Shown here: one piece after another, positions 7,120 through 12,780 of the stretch
Layout of the letters: the number at the start of each line of letters is the position of its first letter
How positions within the stretch are numbered: the stretch's first letter is position 1
Program-made: the position numbers and the translations under genes
Notes under the pieces: model-generated
Told to the model about the DNA's origin: nothing
Databases searched by the model: none
What the model saw: only the letters and a program-made list of their open reading frames with translations
Assembly: GCA_964529795.1 (NCBI GenBank)
Contig: CAZGXM010000067.1
Coordinates: 1-12,780, forward strand
DNA from: CAZGXM01 sp964529795
GTDB lineage: Bacteria > Bacillota > JADQBR01
Reading direction: 5' to 3'
Length of the DNA: 12,780 bases

Positions 7120-7755
7120 GAGTTTTTTTCCGCATTGTTTTTCGCTTTGGCGGTCAGTCTGGATGGTTTCGGTGTCGGCTTTGCCTACGGGATGCGCCGG
7201 ATTAAGATACCGGTGTTTTCGCTGGCAATCATTTGTTTTTCTTCAGCTTTGGCACTGGTAGTCTCCATGTTTTTTGGCGGTGTTGTACGCCAGCTTTTCA
7301 ATCCTGCCGTTGGTGAGCGGTTGGGTGCCCTGGTAATTGTGCTGGTAGGTGTGTACCTTGTTTTTCAGGCGCTATCCGCGCCTGAAAGCAGGAGGATCAG
7401 GGACACGCAGCCATATAAAGTTTTCCACCTGAATCTTTCCCGATTGGGGATTGTGATTGAAGTGCTACGCCAACCGGCCAAGGCCGATTTTGACCGGTCG
7501 GGAACCATCAACGCCTGGGAGGCGCTGGTACTGGGTTTTGCCCTGGCCATGGATGCGCTGGGTGCCGGCTTTGGTGCCGCGGTGGCGGGTTTCAGGCTGT
7601 GGCTGACACCGCTACTGGTGGCAGTGTGTAAACTGTTCATGGTAACTGCAGGTTTGCAATGCGGCAAAAACGCCCGGACAGTATGGACAGCGGGTAAATT
7701 GATTAATGTGCTGCCCGGCTTGATTTTAATTATTATCGGGTTAGCCAAGATTTGA
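7117..7755 (+). CDS. ytaF: Sporulation membrane protein YtaF (MntP/DUF204-like)
   Basis: A 212-residue polytopic membrane protein with about six spans in two related halves. Each half opens with a membrane helix bearing an aspartate in the same setting: ALAVSLDGFGVGFAYG near the N-terminus and GFALAMDALGAGFGAA after residue 138, the inverted-repeat pattern of MntP/LysE-type transporters. Between the halves is a soluble loop holding an EF-hand-like sequence, DFDRSGTINAWE (124-135). YtaF is known as a sporulation membrane protein of poorly defined function; the fold suggests cation transport. The start is GTG 7117, with AAGGGGG (7101-7107) nine bases upstream. An ATG at 7110 is out of frame. 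Its SD and start are paired in a long RNA stem. The position between mutM and coaE matches Bacillus. In most spore formers it would be expressed during sporulation; no sporulation promoter is evident here. Confidence 0.9.
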   Translation: MEFFSALFFALAVSLDGFGVGFAYGMRRIKIPVFSLAIICFSSALALVVSMFFGGVVRQLFNPAVGERLGALVIVLVGVYLVFQALSAPESRRIRDTQPYKVFHLNLSRLGIVIEVLRQPAKADFDRSGTINAWEALVLGFALAMDALGAGFGAAVAGFRLWLTPLLVAVCKLFMVTAGLQCGKNARTVWTAGKLINVLPGLILIIIGLAKI

Positions 7756-7764
7756 GGTGAAAAG

Positions 7765-8373
7765 ATGATTATCGGCCTAACCGGGGGCATCGGTGCCGGT
7801 AAAAGCCTGGTGTCCCGGCGCCTGGGTGAACTGGGAGCCTGCATCATTGATGCCGACGTCATCGCCCGGCAGGTGGTGGAACCGGGCCGGGCAGCATACA
7901 GGAAAATAGTTGAACGTTTTGGCAGGAAGGTGTTGAGACCCGACGGCACCATTGACCGCAAGACCTTGGCCAAAGAGGTGTTTCGGGACAGTCAGGCGCG
8001 GTCGGACCTGGAGGCTATTACCCACCCGCAGATTTTAAAAACTATCAGGCGGCTGGCGGACAGGTCCCTGGAGGAAAATCCCCGGGGTGTGGTGGTGATA
8101 GATGCGCCGCTGCTAATTGAAGCAGGATTACACCGGCAGGTGGACCAGGTGTGGGTGGTTACTGCGGGTGTTGAACAGCGCCTGAACCGGGTGGCCCAAC
8201 GGGACAAAATAAGTAAAGACCAGATAAAGCGGCGCATGGAGGCACAGATTGACGAAGCAGAGCGGCTGGCATTTGCGGATGTAGTTATTGATAACAGCGG
8301 TTCACGGGAAGAAACCATAGACCAGGTGGACAGGCTTTGGAAAAAGATATGTAATGCAAATTTCATTCGGTAA
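7765..8373 (+). CDS. coaE: Dephospho-CoA kinase
   Basis: A 202-residue P-loop kinase of typical length. The Walker A motif GGIGAGKS spans residues 7-14, followed by IIDADVIARQVVEPG (D29, D31), the family's dephospho-CoA-binding region, then THPQI in the CoA domain, VVIDAPLLIEAGL, and the C-terminal RMEAQ and FADVVIDNSGS motifs. It phosphorylates the 3'-hydroxyl of dephospho-CoA with ATP in the last step of coenzyme A synthesis, in the cytoplasm. The SD GAGGTG precedes ATG 7765 and overlaps the end of ytaF, 9 bases away, so the two are very probably in one transcript. The order mutM-ytaF-coaE is the same as in Bacillus, which supports the call. Confidence 0.97.
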   Translation: MIIGLTGGIGAGKSLVSRRLGELGACIIDADVIARQVVEPGRAAYRKIVERFGRKVLRPDGTIDRKTLAKEVFRDSQARSDLEAITHPQILKTIRRLADRSLEENPRGVVVIDAPLLIEAGLHRQVDQVWVVTAGVEQRLNRVAQRDKISKDQIKRRMEAQIDEAERLAFADVVIDNSGSREETIDQVDRLWKKICNANFIR

Positions 8374-8416
8374 ATATACTATCTTTAAAACAGTGGTTGC
8401 TGGAGTGGTATAACTA

Positions 8417-8989
8417 ATGCTCGATTTACGCCCTTGGTATAAGGTGCTTACCGTCTTACTTATCGTTTTGGTGTTATTTGTTGTCCTGATTGCCAGCGGA
8501 CAGTGGAAGGGACTGGGGAAAATATTTTATCCCCTGCCTTACCGGCAGGATATTTTTCGTTACAGCAAACAATTTCAATTGGACCCGTATTTTGTAGCAG
8601 CGGTGATCCGTGTGGAAAGCCGCTTTTTTTCCGAAGCCCGCTCCAAGCGGGGGGCGCGGGGTTTGATGCAGCTGATGCCGGAAACCGCCCGCTGGATTGC
8701 GGGGCAGATGAATATCGAATACCGCAGCGAGCTGCTCAGCCAGCCACGGTACAATATTATGCTGGGATGCTGGTACCTGGCCAACTTGATGGCAGAATTT
8801 GACGGCAACCCTGTTGCCGTGCTGGCCGCGTATAACGGCGGCCGGGGACGGGTGGCCCGCTGGCTGGAAGAGGGTATTTGGGACGGTCAGTTACAAACAA
8901 TTGAAAACATCCCTTTTGCGGAGACCAGTCAGTTTGTGGAACGGGTCTGGCGGGATTACCGGATTTACCGCCGGTTATATGGTCAGTGA
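8417..8989 (+). CDS. Membrane-anchored lytic transglycosylase (SLT domain)
   Basis: A 190-residue protein with one N-terminal membrane helix (about residues 9-27, very rich in V and L) and an SLT domain of the Slt70/goose-lysozyme type (about 40-185). The catalytic glutamate is E67 in AAVIRVESRF. The further motifs are GARGLMQLMPETA and the AYNGG substrate-binding motif. It cleaves the glycan strand of peptidoglycan between MurNAc and GlcNAc, leaving 1,6-anhydroMurNAc, on the outer face of the membrane. Short SLT proteins of this build often sit near coaE in Clostridia (recollection, not checked). GGAG (8402-8405) lies 11 bases before ATG 8417, a slightly long spacing. It follows coaE by 43 bases and no terminator is seen between them, so it may end the polA-coaE transcript. 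Whether it acts in vegetative growth or sporulation cannot be told. Confidence 0.92.
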   Translation: MLDLRPWYKVLTVLLIVLVLFVVLIASGQWKGLGKIFYPLPYRQDIFRYSKQFQLDPYFVAAVIRVESRFFSEARSKRGARGLMQLMPETARWIAGQMNIEYRSELLSQPRYNIMLGCWYLANLMAEFDGNPVAVLAAYNGGRGRVARWLEEGIWDGQLQTIENIPFAETSQFVERVWRDYRIYRRLYGQ

Positions 8990-9136
8990 CAACGGCAGCG
9001 GCGGCTTTCCGGAGTATGAATTTGTCTATAAAAAAAGGTTTTTCGGAAATTATAACGAATATAGTAATGATTTTTTGAATATCCGGGAAATTATGCTTTT
9101 CCCATTTTCTTTTTTTGAGCAGGGAGTGAAGAGGAA
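8990..9136 (+). other. AT-rich spacer before the nicotinate phosphoribosyltransferase gene
   Basis: This is the longest gap in the window, at 147 bases, and it is markedly richer in A and T than its flanks. It holds homopolymer runs, a near-palindrome AATATCCGGGAAATT at 9078-9092 (6 of 7 pairs) and a TATAGT at 9060-9065 that lacks a good -35. It is a likely place for the promoter or operator of the next gene, but I cannot place one with confidence. No clear terminator follows the transglycosylase gene. Confidence 0.35.
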
Positions 9137-10171
9137 GTGAGACCACTGGAAAACTTAAAACAGGTCAGGGAATTAAAAGTAGACCAGACCAGCCGGTTGC
9201 ATTCTGCAGAACATGAAGAGATTACCGGTGGCATGACCACTGATATTTATTTTATAAAGACCCGGGAAATACTGGACAAGTTGGATTTGGGCAATACGGA
9301 AGTGACTGCGGAGGTTTTTACCCGCAGGGAGGGTATTTTGGTAGGTGTTGAGGAAGTACGCACGCTTTTAGCCGGGACAGGCGTAAAGGTATGGTCTTTA
9401 AAAGAGGGGGACGGTTTTTCACCCAACGAGGTGGTAATGCGGCTGCAGGGTCCCTATAACAAGTTCGGATTTTACGAAACCGTCTTTCTCGGGATGCTGG
9501 CCAGTTCCAGCGGTTGGGCCACCCGGGCCCGGGAAGCGAAGCAGGCTGCGGGAGACAAGCCTGTCTACTGCTTTGGCGCCCGCCACGTGCACCCGGCAGT
9601 GGCGCCGGTAATGGAACGGGCGGCAATAATCGGCGGTGCCGACGGGGCCAGCTGCATCTTGGGAGCAAAACTTTTAGGCCGGGAACCGGCAGGTACGGTA
9701 CCCCATGCCATTTTCCTGATAGTGGGTGACACGGTTAAGGTGGCCAAAGCCTACGATGAACTGATGCCTCCTGAAGCATTGAGACTGGTGCTGGTGGATA
9801 CCTTTAAAGATGAAGTGGAGGATTCCCTGCGGGTGGCGGAGGCTTTAAGTGAAAAGCTGGATGGCATCCGCCTGGACACCGCCAGCGAGCGGGGCGGTGT
9901 CACCCCCGGCTTGGTTAACGAGGTACGCTGCCGGTTGGACAGGGCCGGGTATGCAAGGGTGAAGATTTTTGTCTCCGGCGGTCTGGTGCCGGAAAGAATT
10001 ATCGCTTTAAGTGAAGCGGGGGCGGATGCATTTGGTGTGGGAAGCTTTATTTCCGCTGCACCACCCATTGACATGACCATGGATATCAAAGAGGTCAACG
10101 GCAAACCGGTGGCAAAGCGGGGGCGTATTCCCGGTATTACTGAAAACCCCAGGTTGGAAAGATTGTTATAG
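9137..10171 (+). CDS. Nicotinate phosphoribosyltransferase (short, archaeal-type family)
   Basis: A 344-residue protein of the nicotinate/quinolinate phosphoribosyltransferase fold: an N-terminal alpha/beta domain (about 1-110) and a TIM-barrel-like domain. Visible motifs are TGGMTTDIYFIKTREIL near residues 31-47, the GARHVHP segment (147-153), GGADGAS (166-172), DTFKDEVEDSL, RLDT (245-248) and the phosphate-binding SGG (280-282). These fit the short nicotinate phosphoribosyltransferase group known from Thermoplasma and many Clostridia rather than the longer PncB type or quinolinate NadC. It joins nicotinate to PRPP, with ATP hydrolysis, to make nicotinate mononucleotide for NAD salvage. The start is GTG 9137; GGAG at 9123-9126 is 10 bases upstream and GAGGA is closer. 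The stop TAG shares its last base with the terminator stem. No other NAD gene is adjacent. Confidence 0.88.
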   Translation: MRPLENLKQVRELKVDQTSRLHSAEHEEITGGMTTDIYFIKTREILDKLDLGNTEVTAEVFTRREGILVGVEEVRTLLAGTGVKVWSLKEGDGFSPNEVVMRLQGPYNKFGFYETVFLGMLASSSGWATRAREAKQAAGDKPVYCFGARHVHPAVAPVMERAAIIGGADGASCILGAKLLGREPAGTVPHAIFLIVGDTVKVAKAYDELMPPEALRLVLVDTFKDEVEDSLRVAEALSEKLDGIRLDTASERGGVTPGLVNEVRCRLDRAGYARVKIFVSGGLVPERIIALSEAGADAFGVGSFISAAPPIDMTMDIKEVNGKPVAKRGRIPGITENPRLERLL

Positions 10172-10196
10172 GAGAAGCGCTTGCTTCTCCTTTTTT
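10171..10196 (+). terminator. Strong terminator overlapping the stop codon
   Basis: A perfect 8-bp stem, GGAGAAGC (10171-10178) with GCTTCTCC (10183-10190), a 4-base loop, and six T (10191-10196). The first stem base is the G of the TAG stop of the preceding gene. The next gene starts 30 bases after the T run. Confidence 0.93.
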
Positions 10197-10225
10197 ACGA
10201 GATTAGGTGTGTGAGGGGAATTGAC

Positions 10226-11686
10226 ATGCTTTACCGGAAAGGCCTTATCTTATTGTTTTTAATTCTTTTTTCCGCCGGTTGTTCGCACCCGGCGGAAAAA
10301 ACCAAGCAGCCTGAAAAGGAATTTGCCCGCAAGCAAACTCTGGTGGAAATGAAAGTTGCCACCACCGAGGATATGGATAGTCTTGACCCTGTAAAGATAA
10401 ACTCGCCTTTGGAGTTCCAGATTGCCCAGTCCGTCTATGACAGTCTGATCCTTTTTGATACAGTCAAAGGCACTTATCAACCGGTGCTGGCAGATAGGTT
10501 TTTCGAAAGCCCGGACGGTAACGGACTGATATTTGACATTAAAAAAGATATCAAATTCCAGGATGGGACGTTGCTTGACGCTCATGCCGTAAAGGCTTCG
10601 CTGGAAAGATGGCTGGCGTCATATTCCCCGCCCCAGCTTTCTCCCGTGGAAAGAATAGAAGTGTTGGACGATTATTCCCTGCAAGTTACCTGGCGGCGGG
10701 ATAAAGAGGAACTGCTGGCGGCTTTGTCAGGGGCACAGGCAGCCATTCTCTCCCCGACCATGCTGGAAAACCCCCAATTCAGTACCGGCAGTTATTTTAA
10801 TCCTGCGGCAGTCAAAGCGGGCACCGGTCCATACTTTGTACAGGAGTGGGTAGCAGGGCAGTGGCTGACCCTGGCAGCAAACAGACATTATTTTGGTAAA
10901 ATGCCGCCGGTCAAACGGTGGGAGATAAAGTTGAAAGTGCCGCCGGAGGATGCGTTGTTGGATTTGCGGGGGGGAAAACTGGACATGGTACAGGGTCTTG
11001 ACCCGGAGTTAATAGACTGGGGCCATGACCTGGGGCTGGATGATATTTTAAAAATAAATGAGTTGAATGCCGGTTTATATCTGAAGCTGAATAACAATTC
11101 TTTTAAAGAACCTGTTGCCCGCACGGCTCTTGCAGGACTCATTGACAAAGGTCAGGTATCCTTGAATTTAAAGGGTTTACACCTACCCATGGCTACTTAC
11201 CTGCCCTTTTCCCTCAGGTCTGAGAGGAGTGTGCCGGGTGAAGTTTACCCGTCGGGAGCGGCAAAACTGCTGGAACTGGAACTTGCCGACCTGACTTGGG
11301 CAGCGGCAGCCGGAATAACTCCGGCAATTTTCCATGCGGTACTCGACGAAATAACCGGTAAAGGGATCAAGTTAGATGCGAAAGAACAGGGCAGGGCCGC
11401 GGATTTGCAGTTTATTCTTTGGACCATGCCTTTTAACAGTCCCCGGGCCCGGCTGACACTGTGGCAGGCTGCAGGGGTAAGTACGGATAATTGGCAGGTA
11501 CCCTGGGGAATGAAGATTGGCTCCGCTGAATATATCAGTGAAATGGAAGAAAAGTTGAGGGAAAGCGGGCAGCTGATACCGCTGCTGTCATTGCGGCAGG
11601 TATTGTATGTCGAAGGCGACGGCATTCCTCGCAGTCCCCGGGGATACCTGGATCTTGCGGCTTTCCGCCCCCGGGAAAACGAATAA
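10226..11686 (+). CDS. Family-5 extracellular solute-binding lipoprotein (Opp/Dpp type)
   Basis: A 486-residue protein with a lipoprotein signal: basic YRK, a leucine-rich core, and the lipobox FSAGC with C19 as the predicted lipidated residue. The mature part matches SBP_bac_5 peptide- or nickel-binding proteins: LDPVKINSPLEF, the VYDSLILFD segment, YQPVLADRF, FDIKKDIKFQDGT, GTGPYFV from G199, and LDLAAF near the C-terminus. It would sit on the outer face of the membrane and capture oligopeptides or a related ligand for an ABC importer. ATG 10226 is chosen because GAGGGG lies 7 bases before it and the lipobox is then correctly placed; an upstream TTG in frame (10181) lies inside the terminator. 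It is shorter than usual (about 500-540) and the second lobe around residues 340-390 looks compressed. No permease or ATPase gene is adjacent, so the partner and ligand are unknown. Confidence 0.88.
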   Translation: MLYRKGLILLFLILFSAGCSHPAEKTKQPEKEFARKQTLVEMKVATTEDMDSLDPVKINSPLEFQIAQSVYDSLILFDTVKGTYQPVLADRFFESPDGNGLIFDIKKDIKFQDGTLLDAHAVKASLERWLASYSPPQLSPVERIEVLDDYSLQVTWRRDKEELLAALSGAQAAILSPTMLENPQFSTGSYFNPAAVKAGTGPYFVQEWVAGQWLTLAANRHYFGKMPPVKRWEIKLKVPPEDALLDLRGGKLDMVQGLDPELIDWGHDLGLDDILKINELNAGLYLKLNNNSFKEPVARTALAGLIDKGQVSLNLKGLHLPMATYLPFSLRSERSVPGEVYPSGAAKLLELELADLTWAAAAGITPAIFHAVLDEITGKGIKLDAKEQGRAADLQFILWTMPFNSPRARLTLWQAAGVSTDNWQVPWGMKIGSAEYISEMEEKLRESGQLIPLLSLRQVLYVEGDGIPRSPRGYLDLAAFRPRENE

Positions 11687-11711
11687 GTATGCCCGTAAGA
11701 GTAATAATAAG

Positions 11712-11745
11712 TGAGAAGTACGTTAAAAAGTGTTCTTACTTCTCA
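11712..11745 (+). promoter_or_regulatory. Inverted repeat before the DUF3186 gene
   Basis: TGAGAAGTA (11712-11720) pairs perfectly with TACTTCTCA (11737-11745), a 9-bp stem with a 16-base loop. Only three T follow, then the SD GAGGGGG (11749-11755). It may be a poor terminator for the lipoprotein gene, an operator, or a leader structure. Confidence 0.5.
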
Positions 11746-11762
11746 TTTGAGGGGGACTGGGC

Positions 11763-12623
11763 GTGGTTGATTTCCGTTATCACGTCACCACACTGGTGGC
11801 TGTCTTTTTGGCGCTGGCTATCGGCATTTTGATAGGTACCACCATGGTCGGTGACCAGGTACTGGTGCAGCAGCAAAAGCGGATTATTGACCGCCTGGAA
11901 AGCGACTTTGCCGCACTCCGGGAACAAAGCCGCGAGTCCAGGCAGGAAATAGCCGTTTTTAAGGCTGCGACCGACAACTACCGCAATTTTGCCCGGGAAA
12001 TTTACCCGCTGCTGGTGGGCGGGCGGCTGCAGGGTATTCAAGGGGCTTTGATTTTAACGGGTAGCGGGCAGGTTTCAAAATTGGCCTCGGACTTATCCTT
12101 ATCCGGAATGGAAATCAGCCCGGTAATCACAGTCAAGCCTTATGATAACGGTGAAACCGGCAGCGAAGGCAGAAATACCGCTGAGGAAGCGGTTTTGGAC
12201 CCGCCGGACCCCAAAATGATGGCCAAGCAGATGGCTGACTTTGTCCTTGGCGGCAAGCCCAGTGAGCCGTTCCGAAAATGGCACAGCCAGGGCTTGTTTG
12301 ATATCCACACTCCGCATAACGGTACGGAACCGGATGTGATTATTATTGTGGGCGGTTGGGGACAGGATAATTCCGCCTGGGTAAAAAAGTTTGATGTCCC
12401 GCTCATTAGAGAATTTAAAAGCCGTGAAAAAATCGTGGTGGGCACTGAATACAACCAGGTCAAATTTTCCTACATACCCTACTACCAGTTGGAGGGGATC
12501 AGCACCGTGGATGATATTGACCTGGCCTTGGGACAAACCGCCCTGGCATTTCTGTTGGAAGGCCGGCCCGGACATTACGGCATCAAATCCACCGCCAAGG
12601 CGCTCTTGCCGGAGTTGGATTAG
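11763..12623 (+). CDS. DUF3186 (MctB/SteB-like) membrane protein
   Basis: A 286-residue protein. It starts with the family's typical MVDFRYHVTTLVAVFLALAI, giving a single membrane helix (about residues 8-30), followed by a predicted coiled coil (about 33-75, rich in Q, E, R and L) and a mixed alpha/beta domain with VIIIVGGW (about 197-204) and a C-terminal LALGQTALAFLLEGRPGHYG. This matches DUF3186, annotated as copper transporter after mycobacterial MctB; corynebacterial SteB, linked to cell separation, has the same domain. A one-span protein with a long coiled coil is not an obvious transporter, so that name is doubtful. I predict the bulk to be outside the membrane, but the topology is inferred. 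GAGGGGG (11749-11755) lies 7 bases before GTG 11763. The usual actinobacterial partner steA is not in the window. No terminator is clear after the stop. Confidence 0.85.
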   Translation: MVDFRYHVTTLVAVFLALAIGILIGTTMVGDQVLVQQQKRIIDRLESDFAALREQSRESRQEIAVFKAATDNYRNFAREIYPLLVGGRLQGIQGALILTGSGQVSKLASDLSLSGMEISPVITVKPYDNGETGSEGRNTAEEAVLDPPDPKMMAKQMADFVLGGKPSEPFRKWHSQGLFDIHTPHNGTEPDVIIIVGGWGQDNSAWVKKFDVPLIREFKSREKIVVGTEYNQVKFSYIPYYQLEGISTVDDIDLALGQTALAFLLEGRPGHYGIKSTAKALLPELD

Positions 12624-12649
12624 TTTGCCTTTCATGCTTTCAATGCTTG

Positions 12650-12679
12650 TTGACATCGCCTGCAATGTTTAGTTATAAT
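12650..12679 (+). promoter_or_regulatory. Consensus sigma-A promoter of the tRNA-Leu gene
   Basis: A perfect TTGACA (12650-12655) and a perfect TATAAT (12674-12679) are separated by 18 bases. The tRNA begins 14 bases after the -10, so transcription should start within about 7 bases of the mature 5' end. Full-consensus hexamers fit a highly transcribed stable-RNA gene. Confidence 0.92.
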
Positions 12680-12693
12680 AAATAGGCGGCCGT

Positions 12694-12780
12694 GCAGGAG
12701 TGCTGGAATCGGCAGACAGGCATGTTTGAGGGGCATGTGTCCATTAGGGCGTGCGGGTTCAAGTCCCGCCTCCTGCACCA
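12694..12780 (+). tRNA. tRNA-Leu, anticodon GAG
   Basis: A complete 87-base class II tRNA. The acceptor stem is GCAGGAG (12694-12700) with CTCCTGC (12770-12776). The D stem is CTG/CAG with a GAATCGGCAGA loop. The anticodon stem is CATGT (12721-12725) with GCATG (12733-12737, one G-U), with loop TTGAGGG and anticodon GAG at 12728-12730, which reads CUC and CUU. The long variable arm GTCC-ATTA-GGGC is typical of leucine tRNA. The T arm is GCGGG-TTCAAGT-CCCGC. The discriminator A and CCA are encoded. The window ends exactly at the CCA, so further tRNA genes may follow. Confidence 0.97.

Noticed and set aside
7120..7128. T run near the start of ytaF as a possible phase-variable tract
   Set aside because: Seven T encoding two phenylalanines is short, and nothing else suggests phase variation.
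8979..9140. A 53-residue open frame between the transglycosylase and the nicotinate enzyme, ending in a 4-base overlap with the next start
   Set aside because: It has no SD before its ATG, begins inside the transglycosylase gene, and its translation is low-complexity with no recognisable motif. The overlap with GTG 9137 is probably coincidence.
10181..10225. N-terminal extension of the solute-binding protein from TTG 10181
   Set aside because: It starts inside the terminator loop and would push the lipobox too far from the N-terminus. ATG 10226 has an ideal SD.
1..12780. Mobile elements, CRISPR arrays, phage genes, toxin-antitoxin or defence modules
   Set aside because: No transposase, integrase, spaced repeats, attachment site or defence-type domain was seen. 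The tRNA at the right edge is intact and could be an integration site, but nothing within the window shows an insertion.

Overview
The window reads as chromosomal DNA of a spore-forming, Gram-positive Clostridia-type Firmicute, most likely of the Peptococcaceae / Desulfotomaculum-Pelotomaculum kind. The reasons are strong purine-rich Shine-Dalgarno (SD) sites, frequent GTG starts, the gene order polA-mutM-ytaF-coaE known from Bacillus and other endospore formers, a DNA polymerase I whose proofreading site is degenerate as in many Firmicutes, and moderate GC content. The genus is an inference. All protein genes lie on the + strand and there is no intergenic stretch above 150 bases.

Layout: (1) 10-255, a small zinc-ribbon protein. 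(2) 378-2251, an ECF sigma factor followed 14 bases later by a membrane anti-sigma factor that joins a zinc-binding anti-sigma head to a DUF4349 domain; a perfect 11-bp terminator closes the unit. (3) 2321-3490, a CapA-type metallophosphatase whose start lies just behind that terminator. (4) 3586-8373, the genome-maintenance and sporulation block polA, mutM, ytaF, coaE. (5) 8417-8989, a membrane-anchored lytic transglycosylase. (6) 9137-10171, nicotinate phosphoribosyltransferase, ending in a terminator. (7) 10226-11686, an orphan family-5 solute-binding lipoprotein. (8) 11763-12623, a DUF3186 (MctB/SteB-like) membrane protein. (9) 12694-12780, a complete class II tRNA-Leu(GAG) behind a consensus sigma-A promoter.

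How it fits together: several products act at or outside the membrane (sigma/anti-sigma pair, CapA, YtaF, transglycosylase, lipoprotein, DUF3186 protein), alongside core DNA replication and repair (PolA, MutM) and cofactor synthesis (CoaE for coenzyme A, the nicotinate enzyme for NAD). I see no mobile element, CRISPR array, phage gene or defence system. No clearly new multi-gene system is visible. The most unusual signals are RNA-level: a 16-bp pairing that buries the SD and start codon of ytaF, and three genes (capA-like, the solute-binding protein, the DUF3186 gene) that begin within about 30 bases of a hairpin with no room for a separate promoter.
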